A DNA stretch of 64,000 bases from Brachypodium distachyon. Its lineage: Eukaryota; Streptophyta; Magnoliopsida; Poales; Poaceae. Positions 48,258-60,714 of this stretch are shown here, piece by piece. The DNA is taken from assembly GCF_000005505.3 (NCBI RefSeq), contig NC_016131.3, positions 67,418,355 through 67,482,354 on the forward strand. Direction: 5' to 3'. The notes beneath the pieces were generated by a model. The model was not told where the DNA came from. It saw nothing but the letters and a program-made list of their open reading frames with translations, and did no database searches. The translations under genes and the position numbers were made by a program. The first letter of the stretch is position 1. Each line of letters starts with the position of its first letter.

Positions 48258-49609
48258 AAATAAATTGCGCAAAGACACATACCTAGCGGTTCTTCTAACA
48301 GAAAACCACAAATCCAGGTTTTTTAACTGATACCCACGACATGAATACTAATGAATAACAAAAAACCCGTAAGTGGCCGGGTTTGGCCAAGTTAATGGCC
48401 GTGGCCCACTTGTCATAGACACGAGCCATGGATGTGGCTCGCGGCTCAATCCAGGCTCTCCTAGCCGGCTCGCAGTGGACGTGGTGTCTTCATTTAGACC
48501 GGGAGGAGCCGGCTCGATGTCTCTCTGTTCTCTCGCTCTCTCACTGAAGTACGGCGATTAGGCGGCGGACGGGAGCGAAATCGGCAGAGGAGGAAGGCGG
48601 AGGCATTGGAGCTAAAGGTAATTCGTAGATCCATCCCGATATGGCGATATCGTCTTCGCATTTGCTTGTGGTGTGTATCCCCGGTGCTCATTTTGAATTT
48701 GGCGGCTAGGGTTAGGGTTGAATCCCTAATCGAAATGGGGATTTCTTGGCCGGACAGTGAGGAATCATCTGAACTGAGTTTTCCTGGCAAGTGAGAGGTA
48801 GGTTTTAGTAGTTTTGCGTTTTGATTTGGGCATCTATATTGAGGTTTGTGCATTCAATTTGATTCCATTTCCCCCCGTTTGGCTTTCATTCACAGTGTAT
48901 GAACTTCGGACAGCCTCCTCGATATGGTCCTTCTTTGATGGTTCCATTTAACATGGAAGATGCCAACTTCAAGGGTGAATATGATGGAGAGCCTGATATG
49001 GGGGCATCAGTTCTGTGAGCACGGGCTAACTCCATTCAAAAGAGTGGCATTTGAAGGCGTGAACATTGGTCATCGCAGATCCACCCGCCCCCGTGCCCGC
49101 ACATCCGACCGCCGCCGTCGTCGTCGCCGCAGATCCGCCCGCCGCCCTCTTCCCAGTAGCACGCGGGGGAAGGAAGGAGCCGCCGCCGCCGCCTAGCTCA
49201 CCGACTGGAATGATAGGCCCCACTTCACCGGATCCATCCGCTTCCCCCGACGCCGCCTCCTCCATTCACCGCCGAGCTAGGGTTCGAGCAAAGGAGAGGG
49301 AGAGCACTGGGCGAGTGAGTGAGTGACTAACATAACTGGCTCGGGTTCGGGCAAGGAAAGGATAAGGCAATCCTATCGGCTCCCTTCGCGAGCCGGCTCG
49401 ACATGACCTCCAGGATGAGCTAGATCCAACATAATTGGCTCGTGCGTATGACAAGTGGGCCACAGCGATTAACTTGCCCAAACCGGACACTTATGGGTTT
49501 TTTTGTTACAAATTAGTATTCATGTCGTGGGTATCAGTTAAAAACCTTTAAGTTTGTGGTTCCTTGTTATAAGAGCCTCTACATATACGTGTCTTTCTGC
49601 AATTTACTC
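48258..49609. mobile_element. Mutator-like element with long terminal inverted repeats
   Basis: The arms at 48258-48430 and 49437-49609 are inverted copies. 30 bp at 48323-48352 are perfectly inverted at 49512-49541, and GTGGCCCACTTGTCATA at 48401-48417 is inverted at 49447-49463. Flanks AATTTTTTT (48249-48257) and AATTTTTTA (49610-49618) fit the 9-bp duplication of Mutator elements, with one mismatch in low-complexity sequence. The 1.35-kb element has no transposase. Its GC-rich interior resembles gene sequence, so it is a candidate Pack-MULE. Confidence 0.7.
48898..49085 (+). pseudogene. captured gene fragment in MULE (GRF-type zinc-finger-like)
   Basis: An ATG at about 48899 opens MNFGQPPRYGPSLMVPFNME and DANFKGEYDGEPDMG, then meets a TGA. 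In the next frame CEHGLTPFKRVAFEGVN and IGHR follows, resembling the start of a plant GRF-type zinc finger (C-x-H-G ... VAFEG-x-N-x-G-x-R). A shift of frame at about 49005 joins them. The interior before this has intron-like and exon-like pieces. It is probably a host gene fragment carried by the element; the donor gene is unknown. Confidence 0.4.
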
Positions 49610-49618
49610 AATTTTTTA

Positions 49619-52600
49619 ACTAAGCTGCAAACCCCAAACATACAAATTAGTTGGTATTCCTCTTGATCGAGTGCTGAAATTGTGCATTCATGCCATGGAG
49701 CAGTTCTTTAGGTTCCCGCAGGTTAATTAAGCATATAGGTTTCATATACGGAGTATATATACTGTAGTTTGCATCGATCCTTGCTCTAAATTAACATTGG
49801 ATTCGAAGCTATAAAAGTAGTAAATCCTAAGTTTTGTTGTCAGTCGCAGTTGATCTGTGATGCCCCAGCTAGCTAGTAGTACTGGCTAGGGAACCTAGGG
49901 ACCGGAGCTATCGTCGCGACTGTTCTTTGTCGGATCGATCGGAATATATTCTTCCAGTTAGCCCGTACGTGCCGACAACCATATATATGCGCGCGCTTCT
50001 CTCTTTATGCTGCAAACTGCAACATGCATGAATAGTCAAAGGGCCAAATCATGCATACTAGAAGAAGATCTTAAGAGCAAGCCCAATCATGCATGCATAT
50101 ATATGGATCTAGATATGGAGCGATCCATCTAATTAAGTTGCATTCTTCCTCGCAAAAGGAAAAACAAATAAAAGGTTGCATTCAGGCTGCAGGCAGCCGC
50201 GCGCCCCACCCGACAGATGAGACGTGGGCTCGCTGAAAAATTAGCTTAAGTGCTTGTCATGCCAATGTAGTTGTGACTGGTTAACATGAGTTTACACCTA
50301 GGGCACCTGTAGCTAATTTATTTTCTTTGTTTGATTATTTTAGATGTCTTGACCACTTGACCACTTGGGCTGTCAGCCAGTTAAGTTAGGTTAGGCACTA
50401 GTGCTGGAAAATGATTGAATGATCTTGTGTCCATACATATACCTCAATTTTAAAAGTTAGTATAATATGTGGTATTCTAAGTTTAAAAAACATATATGTA
50501 GAATGTACATGGCTCACAAAAGATCTTAATACCAAACTTTACATGGCTAAGTTTCTACCCATTGTAACTAAGTGCATGATTTATTTTTTATTTTCTAAAA
50601 CTTTAAAATGTGAGTACTTACCAAGTTATAAAGAGTAAATTTCACAAAACCACACTTCTCGGGAGGTTTTCACCGAGACACAGTTATGACTAACAGTCTC
50701 ACAAAAACACAGTTTTTGGGACAGTTTTTGGTAATTCAGGGTGTTTGATGGTATTTCCGACGGGTGGAACCCACAAGCGAGATGCCACTTCAGACAGGTC
50801 GAACCAGAGGTGTGTCACAAAATCCGAATGGACTACTAAAGTCGAGTTTGCTCAAATTTTCAACCCAGACCGACAATCCCAACTGGTGGAGCAAGACCAA
50901 GCATAGATATATCTTCCTTTTTGTCAGGTGCGCAGAGGGTGTTAAAACTGATCTTAATTAGCTGAGGCGCCCCTACTTTTCGGTTGACAAAATTGATCTT
51001 AGCTACGCTTTCATTTTCTTTAACCGGATCAATTAATCGTACCATATACATACCTCGTTGGATATGAAGCTCGATAATGCATTATTGTTGCAACCTGCCA
51101 AGCTCACACAAGTGCCACCATGCAGGGGATCTGTTTAGCTTACCACGACATACTCTGCATCTGAGAAAACGAGACCTTTGACCACACATCCTCGTCCTGA
51201 CGTTGCAGGGATTGATTACCACCGCGCGCGCGCAACAGCATGAATGGAGCAAGAGACTGGAAAAAGGACCCGAAAGGCAGAATGATCGATGCGCGGCAGG
51301 GAACGGCACCGATTCTGATGAACCGTCTCCCTTTTGCACTGCGGCAGTACTGCACCAGGCGAGCGAGTATAATCATCGCGAGCGTGGTCACCCCCGCTCT
51401 GCTGCGCGCGTTTCCCTTCTTTTTTCACCGCGCAAAAGCTTCGTCGCCGCCGGCCAATGCTGTTGCTGCCTCCTTGGACGCAGGGCGCGCCTCTCTTTCC
51501 CTGCGTGCAGAGCTAATTTGCTGCAGTTGCAGCAGAGGCACGCAGCCTGCCCTGTGCTTGCAGTTGCAGCGGCATAGGACTAATTGCATCGCGTCTTTCG
51601 GCTGGCCAACCTTTTTTCCTCCTCCTCCTTCCCTCGTCATCGAGCGTCGCCATCGCATCGCATCGCATCGGGTATCCATCAGTAGAGGTCTCGATTGGTT
51701 CCCGGCGCCCGAGAAACGCGCAGGATACGAGTAGAGAATGTTTTGTTTTCCTGTGCGTGCGGGCCGGGGAGCAGCAAGGCAGGGGCGCAGGGCTGCTAGC
51801 TCGATCGATGCTGCGAAGAATTGCGCGCCGGTCCGGATTGATAGGTCATTTCAGGGAGCTGCATGATTGCATCGGCAAGAGAGAAAGGCGACGGACGGAT
51901 GTGCGTGGCCGGCCGGAGACCCAGACTGAGACTGCCTGGGGATAGAGAGTCTGGATACATACAGAGAAAAGTTTACGTACGGCAGCTGTAGCTGCCTTTG
52001 ATCTACTAGATGGATGGATGGATGGGTGACTGAAAGGTTCAAAATTGTGCGTGATGGGGAGGAATTCTTCCTAGTGATTTGATTTTTGTCTACTGACCGC
52101 GCGCGCGGTGAAAAAGGCTCCGGAATTCGAAATCGGCAAGTTCCTACATCCAGTAAAAAGATGTTGACGTCTTCAGGTTCAGAATAGGCATGTTAGAATA
52201 CTACTTGTAGCTAGTATCCCTTTTGATCTCGCTCGATCAAAGAGATTGCATCCATAAACAACTAATTCTAGATTACTTTGATGATATGATATGATCTTTA
52301 GTATCCACGTAGAAAGGAAATTTCGGCTATGTTCAACATATGATTCAGAGACCTACATGAGTTCCACTACTAGTTTTATTCTTATGCTGTACTACAAGCT
52401 GGCCAATTAATTAATGGAACCGAAATAATACACGCACAACATTGTCACTGGAACATTTCAGAACCAGCACGCTCCAGTGTACATACAGTGAAATTAAATC
52501 TTCTTTCTCCTGCACGCCGGCCGTGGACTCTGTAAAAGCACATATGATGAGTGGCAGATCGACACACAGCGTAGGCACTAGTTCATGTTGGTAACCTGGT

Positions 52601-54780
52601 TGGGATTCGAGAGCACGACTAGATCGGACGTCGTCTACATACATACATGTGTGTAGCGTACACACATTGGCACGAGCTTGCAGGGCCATGATGATGGAGA
52701 TAACTGAGCGCAACCCAGAGATAAAAGTGTTGCTCTACCTTTGCATACTTTGGCGAGCATGTTGCAATGCATGGAGAGACCCAAATGATGAAACAGAAGA
52801 ACGAGCAGCAGGGACAAAGGAGCTACAAGCTAGCTCGAAATATTAATGTATTTTTAGCAAGCTCTCCCAAGACCTTTTATTTTTCTATATAATAGTAGTG
52901 ATAAATTACGCCATAATTAAAGGTCGCAGTTTAGCATACGGTAGTACTAACTGATGATGTTGCTTAATACTGGTGCTTACCAGCAGCCAGGGAGAAGAAC
53001 AAGATGCGTCTTGCATGACATCATAAAAAAATACAGTATATTAACAAAATTCTCCTCCTACTCCTACGTGCATGCATATGCATGTAAAAAGGAAGCCAGC
53101 CAACTTATAACCTACATAATGGAATTGTCTTTCTTTCCTTGAATTAACATTTTGTATTCATGCAGGAGAAAATGATTGTGAAGACCCTGGGGAACATTTA
53201 TAAATCCAAGCTTCGATATTTCGTAGTGCTACCTATATATCTTGATTTTTCTAATCCTATGTATGACATTATTTAATTTCAAGCATTGACCAATCATAAA
53301 TAGTACTATTAGAATTCAGCAAACGTTCCCTACCAACCATATATATGTGTTTATAATGAAAATCAGCCACTGCTAGCTACAGTACGTAGCTGCCTAGCTA
53401 GCTAGTTAGTGCCTAGTGCGTAAAGTACAACTAGCTAGTGTGTATATTGCTAGTTTCAAAGCAAAAACAAAAATACACTTGAAAAGAATATTTGATTTGT
53501 TCGATCCCCGGGCGGGCCATGGTTTAGTTTCCTCCCGGAAAGATGCCTGCTTTTCTCCCTTCGAATCTATGCGTACCACTGCGCTTCGCAAAAAGGGGCA
53601 ATATACTTATGAACAATATGGTAAAGTAGACCCAGCCGGGGGATCGATTAACAAAGACATGTGTGTGCAACTTACTTCCGGATTTGTTAATTGAGCTACA
53701 CATGCAGCCATCTTAGCAGAAAGTCGAAAGGGAGCTGGAAAAAAGCCAAGAGACAAATAAACTTTATAATAGTTGTTGGAGGATAAAGATGTCAATGCCA
53801 TCTCATTGTGCCGTTTAGTTTAGTGAAGGGAGGGAAAGGGAGATCGCAGATAGCTAGGGATCAGGGCATGCACTTGGCTATAGACGATCGCTTGCATGTG
53901 TGAAGAATCTTCCCTCCATCATCCCACCCATTGCTCGCTAAAACAGTGAGACGTTTTTTCAGCAAAGCAATCACTACAGTGGCATGGATGAGCTGTTGTT
54001 CGTGCATAGTTTATGATTGGCAACTAGCTTTCGTCTGGTCAGCAAGGCACACACCAACAACCGTGTGTACCAAATGCATGCACACAACAACAACAAAAGG
54101 CTATTATTTTCATTTTAAGTGCATTATGGATATCCATCATATATGGTTGACAAGCGTCTAATCTAGAGTTGACAGAGGGATGAGGGGCAGAAAATGTGCA
54201 TGGTTAATTAATTAGATCAAGATCCAACGGCTGTGGTAGATAACATAATTTTAATAAATTTCAGAAAAGTTGTATACTTTTTTTTTGAGGAACAGAAAAT
54301 TGTATACTGGAGGGTCTATTTTTTGTTGAGTACATATGTCCATGACCTTTTTGTATATATGGGGTTGATGCCCATCTCTCTGCCTAACTCCTGTCTGGGC
54401 ATGCGAAAATATGGAATATGATTCTAGCAACAACTACAAGTACTGCACACAACACACAAAAGTATATGCAATTAAAGGGCTGATCTAATTAATCAAAAAC
54501 AAGTTAACCATGCATGCATCCCATTAATTGCGTCGACGAGATGGGCAGGGGGAGACTAGTCTCATGATCCCATATCTTTAAAACCCACCAAAACAAACAA
54601 ACAAAGCCTTGATAAAAGCTGCCCATCCAATGAGTATATGAGACACATTCCCCCTTCAGAAAAAGGGAGCCACACCCACAGTACACACCGATGCATGCAG
54701 CAAGCACACAGAAAAGCAAAGCAAAGAGATATAGACAAAGCCCTTTTCCTTCAACCCCTCCACCTCCTCCCTCCCTCCCT
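49619..54780. other. intergenic, upstream of IDD gene
   Basis: No supported gene. GC-rich open frames at 51140-51945 on both strands show no domain or splice pattern. A GGAT-type tetranucleotide run lies at 52009-52025. GCATGC and ATCGATCG words are common. Confidence 0.4.
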
Positions 54781-54783
54781 AGC

Positions 54784-54790
54784 TATATAT
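54784..54790 (+). promoter_or_regulatory. TATA box of IDD gene
   Basis: TATATAT follows a CT-rich stretch and lies 265 bp upstream of the ATG at 55049. A transcription start near 54815 would give a leader of about 235 nt. Confidence 0.5.
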
Positions 54791-54865
54791 GATCCCCCTC
54801 ATGCCCCAAACCTTTCCACAAACACAAGAAGAGCGATTGCACACACACAGACACAAGCAAGCACA

Positions 54866-54892
54866 ATGCAGCTTCACCTTTCCACCCCATAA
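54866..54892 (+). promoter_or_regulatory. upstream ORF in IDD leader
   Basis: An ATG within the predicted leader encodes MQLHLSTP and stops, 157 nt before the main start. It could reduce translation of the main frame. It depends on the start inferred from the TATA box. Confidence 0.35.
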
Positions 54893-55048
54893 AGCTTCCC
54901 TTGGCACCCCTATCCCACTAAGGAGCAAAAAGAGAAGAGGGAAAAGGAAGCGAACTAAGCCAAAGGCACCAAGTGCCAAGGCTACGTATTTAGCTCTACC
55001 TAGTAAGGTTAAGCCCTTAAAAAGAAGCAAGTCCCCCACAGAACACTT

Positions 55049-58000
55049 ATGGCACTCGCAGTCAAGAGCCACCACCAAATGTTGGCCTCCTCCTCCACCT
55101 CGTCGTCCTCCCCTTCCTCCCAACCGCTGCCGCCACCGCCGCCAGCGGCCACCTCCTCTTCCTGCCTTCCGGCCGACCAGCCTTCCCCCGCAAAACGCAA
55201 GCGCCGTCCTCCCGGCACGCCAGGTACGTATGTTCGTTCGTGGATCAAACGTATATATATAGTACATGGATCATATATATGTGAGATCAGCATGCACTTG
55301 GACTTGGTTAATGTGCAATGCAACGTGCACGTACATTAATTCACATATGCGCGAATCGTCAATCGTGGACTGACTGTCTTACACGTTTACGATTAGACCC
55401 TGATGCGGAGGTGGTGGCGCTGTCGCCGCGGACGCTGCTGGAGTCGGACAGGTACGTGTGCGAGATCTGCGGGCAGGGGTTCCAGCGGGAGCAGAACCTG
55501 CAGATGCACCGGCGCCGCCACAAGGTGCCGTGGCGGCTCGTCAAGCGCGCGGCGACGACTGCGGGGACGACAGACCAGGACGGAGGCGGCGGCGGCACGG
55601 CGAGTGCAGGAGGAACAGGAGGAGGAGCGGCAGCAGCGGCGAGCACGGTGCCGCGGAAGCGCGTGTTCGTGTGCCCGGAGCCGAGCTGCCTGCACCACGA
55701 CCCGGCGCACGCGCTGGGGGACCTGGTCGGGATCAAGAAGCACTTCCGGCGCAAGCACGGCGGCCGGCGCCAGTGGGTGTGCGCCCGCTGCGCCAAGGGC
55801 TACGCCGTCCAGTCCGACTACAAGGCGCACCTCAAGACCTGCGGCACCCGCGGCCACTCCTGCGACTGCGGCCGCGTCTTCTCCCGGTACGTACGCCCGT
55901 ACTTCATCCATCGTCCATCGCTTCTGCTACGTTACTGTACACATGTGGTTTCCTTAGATATAGGGCGACTTAGTAAGTTTTAGCCGGACGTATACTAGAT
56001 CGACCGTGATAATTAAACACCGAACGAATTGATTAGTTTGTTCTTATTGGTGGGAGACAGCTTCGCGTGGGGATCCATCGACGAGATCGATGGAGATAAG
56101 ACAAAAGCACGCAGGATCAGGATTTTTACCCTGTGCCACTCACTACTGGCCGTTTGGGAAAGAAAAAGAATTAAAGGCAGATATATCTGTAGCTAGCTAG
56201 CCGACACCATTTAACTTGAGAGTCTGATCGACCGATTGATCCATAGTTTAATTGACAAGCTACCTAGCAGACCATATGTAGCATATTTCTGTACGGACGT
56301 GGACGGCCAGGACGGGGACCTGAGGCCGCTTCTTGGTGCATGCTAGCTGATGACATATGTCGAGGTCCATCGAGTGGGTTCCATAGTATCCATGTATCCT
56401 TTTGAAAGAAAAATTTAAACAGAGAAATGAAAAGGCAGGGGGGGGATAGATCATTTCGGTGGAGGGATTTGCGGTAGGACCGAAATTTCCAACGGGAAAA
56501 GCGACCGCGCATCGACCAAAAACTGTCCCCTCGATCACCGTTCTCTCCCAAACAGTGCTACCTAAGCTGGCTAGCTCCCGTAAACTCAACTCAAAGAAGC
56601 ACCTACCATTGATTCCACTTATGTTACCCCTAGCTTTACACTAATTATAAGCTATCACTATTGCTACAGGGCGTGATAGATCATGCAAAGTTGCAAACAA
56701 AACAAATGTTCGGTTGCTAACACTCAAGGTTAACAAGCAACTGCATGAAAAATTCAGTACCTAAAAAATCACCGCAAATGGAAATACTATCGTCTAATAG
56801 AAATGTTTCGAAGGTAGCATACTTGACACTTTTTGTTGGGACTCTTGGGAGTGCATATGAAAAATAACGACCAAATTGCGTGCCAGATCGAGATTGTGCC
56901 AGCCCAAAACTTAAAGTAACATGTGTTAGCACATAAACTTGGTGATCCATGTAGCTAGCCCGCCCGGGAGCTGGCCACAGACACGACTAGCTAGCACTAG
57001 GTAGCAGATAGAGAGTCTAGCTAGCTAGCAGTTAGCCAGGTAGAGACAAGCTGCTCCGTTCCTCGGACCCCGCTTGGTGATCCAGCAAAGTACAAGCGCC
57101 CGCCCGCGGGCACTCTTGCTAGCCGCATCTCGCCCACACGGGGCACCACACTACACACACACACCAGGACAGGATAGCCCATGTGCTTTGCTCTAACTGC
57201 ATAAAAAACAACGGGCACTGGGCTAGCTAGCACTTTAATAATTGGCACTTGGTAACCACGCTCTCTTGTCACTGACCGGGCACCAAGACACTGCCGGCCC
57301 ATGCATGTTTCGTCTGCCCTGCCAAGATCGTCGCCATGCTTGATGAGCTTCTGAATCAACTGATTAATTGGCTTAATTATACGACCCGTAATATAAGTTA
57401 TGTTGAAGCTAGCTAGTTACGTGGTCCTTGAGACTATCGAGACGACCCTGATTGATCGATCTCGATCCACAGGACTCGGATGAACAATTCTGCTATTGCT
57501 TGGTCCCGCCAGCAGGCCTGATCGAGCTGAAGTGACGCGTCAGGTCGTGGCCAATTAGTAGAAGTCCAGGTCAGGACCGCTACCAGTATCTTGTTGGACC
57601 GATCGATTAAGCTAGCATCCATGGATCGCGTTGTCGATCTGATCACAGTACACTGCCTCGCTCGCCGTGTGGTCGCTTTCCCGTCCACGCAAAACGCTGA
57701 AATGTCGATCGTATGGGCTTGTTGGCACGCGTACTGGCATAGCTCCCGCAGAAGCGATCCATCCATCGACCGTTCGACCGTTATATGGAGAGCTTAGCCG
57801 GCAATCATGCATGCATGCACCATGTCCAGTCGAGCTACCTAACGTCGCAAATTGTGGGAGGCACGTACGTGCATACGTACTGATCTCCCGTACTCGCGAC
57901 AGCGACCGACGGGGTGTTGGCTAATTAATCGGTGCTTGCATGGGTTGATCAGTGCTAATTAACGAGCTGTTTTGGAATTGATGCATGATTCTGTACGTGC

Positions 58001-58639
58001 GTGTGTTGCAGGGTGGAGAGCTTCATTGAGCACCAGGACGCGTGCAACTCGGGCCGGATGCGCGCCGAGGCCGTGCCGTCGACGGTGGCGCTCCCGGTCA
58101 TCCGTCCCGCCGTCCTGAGCAGACCTCCGCCGCCGCCGTCTGAGCTCCAGCTGCTCCCGGCGGCCGCGACCAAGCCGCCGCTGGCAGCCACGCCAGTCTT
58201 CTCGGCCACCACCCACGCGGCGACGGCAACTACAACGACGAAGCTGGAGCTCTCCATCGGCAGGGATGATCATGACCACGAGGAAGGGGAAGAGGAGGAG
58301 GCGATGAGGCGGGCCATGGAGGAGAAGGCTGCCGCGGACGGCGAGCGGGAGCGGGCGCGCGAGGAGGCCGCGGCGGCGGAGCGCGCCCTGGAGGAGGCGC
58401 GCCGCGCGCGGCATCATGCCAGGGGCGAGCTCGAGGCCGCGTGCGCGCTGCGGGACCACGCCGCGCGGCTGCTCGCGCAGGTCACGTGCCACGCCTGCCG
58501 CCAGCAGCGCTCCTTCGCCGACGCCGCCGGCGTGCACGTGGTGGTGTCCATGGGCGTCGCGGGCGGCGAGGGGCACGGTGGATCGGCGGCGGCCCGCGAG
58601 GCCCTGATGGTCAGGGCTAGAGGCGGGCTAGGACTCTAG
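55049..58639 (+). CDS. LPA1: INDETERMINATE-domain C2H2 zinc-finger factor (SGR5/LPA1 type)
   Basis: Three exons give 430 aa: 55049-55223, 55397-55886, 58012-58639. After a Ser/Pro-rich start comes the basic [12 protein letters not shown] nuclear signal and the ID domain: finger 1 (C80, C83, H96, H100), finger 2 (C151, C156, H174, H179), finger 3 (C187, C190, H203, C207) and finger 4 (C214, C216, H229, C233). Fingers 1 and 2 are separated by an unusually Gly/Ala-rich linker (about 112-143). The C-terminal half has KLELSIG, a long Glu/Ala/Arg coiled-coil-like helix and VTCHACRQQ, features I know from IDD14/15/16 proteins, which act in shoot gravitropism, starch and lateral organ angle. The neighbouring DMAS gene matches, from memory, the neighbour of rice LPA1. 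Intron 2 is 2.1 kb and splits the Arg codon between the two halves of finger 4. The symbol is given on clade and synteny, not a search. Confidence 0.85.
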
Positions 58640-60714
58640 TTGGCAGCCGGCCGCGGCAGCTAGCGTATGTACGAACGTGTGCATGTACAACTTTTTATAC
58701 GACACGTTTCGAACGTGCATAGGTACGTACTGCACGCATGTGCATGTAACAGGTACTCCGTACGTCTGTAGCGGGTGGTGTACGTAGCTCGATTCGCTTT
58801 AGCCGCGCACCAAGCTTACGTGCGCGGTTTGGAAGGGCCTTTTTCCATCGGTGATGTCACTCGTTTAGCGATGAATGAAGTGTTTGCATAAGCATGCCCC
58901 GCTGTCACCGAAATGCCTATGACAAAGTGTTTAGGAGCAATGCCGGCCGGATAAAGTGGGACAAGACGATCGATTTGGATTTCCACCGTCCTTTAGCATT
59001 TCTTTGTCCTTCCCTAACCATGTGAAAAAAATAGATTACCCACCCCCACCGTAACACCGGCCGTGTCTCAACTCTCAAAAAATTCGATCGACCTGGTGGC
59101 TGCCTGCTGGTTCTGGCAGGACTATCAGGCATTCAGGCTACCAGCAGCATCAGTGCGTCACTGAAAAAAAGCGGGCGTTGCCGCAGCGAGTGCTCTTTCT
59201 TTTGCCAAAAGGAACCAAAAAATGCCTTTACTCCTGGCCTGCGTTCTTCAGCTTTTTACCGCACGAGTCGGTCAGGCACCTGCGAGAGAGTGCCGCCGCA
59301 CTCCACTTCGTCCGGGTGCTGAATTCCCAGTGATGGATCGGCCCCAGTAGTAAACAAAAGCACTCGCAATGGCCGCTTTTACTGCAGTAACTAAAGAGAA
59401 TATGCTATACTCATCACTGGCTGTTGCTCTCTCGAGGTTCGAGCTTTGCCACAAGCTTTCTTCATCAGCAACTTTGGTCCAGGTAAAAAGGAAGGCCTTG
59501 GCGTTTCTAGTCACCTTTACCTAAACTGATGCAGCACGATGATTAAAGGGGGAAACCTGTTTTGGATCTCGGCGGGTTAAGGTCTTTATTATGTTTGTAT
59601 GCCGGGAAGGTTCATTAGGGCACCTCTTGATACTAATCAGGTGCTAGTTCCTATGTGGTGGAGAGATAGATAAAAAAAAATAATAACTATTACTTACACA
59701 TCTAAGCGGGAAAACAAAAACAAAAAAAGGATGACGTGTGGATCCATTAGGAAAGAGAAGTGAATAAAAAAGAAAAAATAGAGAAAGAAACCATAAAATA
59801 GAAATTAGTAACAGGAAGATGTCCTTAGAGCTGGAAACTGAAATAGACGTCAGCTGAGTCTGGATGGGCTAAAATGGGTTCTTTCCCCAAACCATTGAGT
59901 GGAAGGAATGTTGCTATAGTAGTTCGAAAAGATTGACAATGCAGTTTGACCTAGCTAGAAAGGCAAATATTCCCTACCTATGTAGTCTACTTGGCGATTG
60001 ATTCGACGCAATTCAATTCCATAAAGCTGTGTTGGCACCATGATACCCTTGAAACTTTATTTCATTCCTCTTCTTCTCCTGTTTTTTCTCGCGCACGTAA
60101 CGTTGGCAGACGGACCATCTACTAGTTCTAGCCGATCATTCAGTCAGTCTCCGGGTAAGCCTTGTCAACCGGCGAAGCAGAGCTAGCCGTGCGTCCTCTA
60201 CAGCACTCCGCGGGCCCGGCCGGCTGGCATAAGGGTGAGCCGGCAGCGAGCTGCTCTGCTACTCATGGTGCGAGCCTGGCGCGCGGTTGCTTGATCACGC
60301 TTGGTCTCTTGGTTGAGTCCAGTAAAAGCTTGTGTTGCATGCGGCCCATATGAACATTTGAAACCCTCTATCTCTCCCTCTTTGTTTGCACTACGATGGC
60401 CTTTTTTTTTTACTTTGTTAGTGTTATCCTACGCTCCCTTGCTTAATCATCTGATCGATTTGACATGCTCTCCTACCAAACATAGCCCGGCCCTTCGTCC
60501 CTTCCTGCATTTTTGTGATTGATCATTGTCGAGAACAATTTTGGTACAATTGATGCCATGAAATGGTCAGCAACCTTTTTATTCATTTGAAACACAACGC
60601 AGACAACAGTTTATTCCAAGGGAGATCGGTGTAAAACCGTTCCGGGCTTCTAGCCAGGATCAGCCATCCCTGCCAAGAGTACGTCTCACAGAACACGGTA
60701 GAGAGAGAGCACGG
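58640..60714. other. intergenic between convergent genes
   Basis: 3' flanks of the IDD and DMAS genes. It is mixed in composition, with A-runs near 59670-59740. No gene, RNA or element is supported. Confidence 0.45.

Noticed and set aside
51140..51945. GC-rich open frames upstream of the IDD gene
   Set aside because: Several frames on both strands are open with no recognisable protein features; treated as non-coding.
55393..55973. Long open frames on both strands over the IDD exon 2
   Set aside because: They are GC-rich shadow frames. Only one frame has the four zinc fingers, and its splice phases fit.
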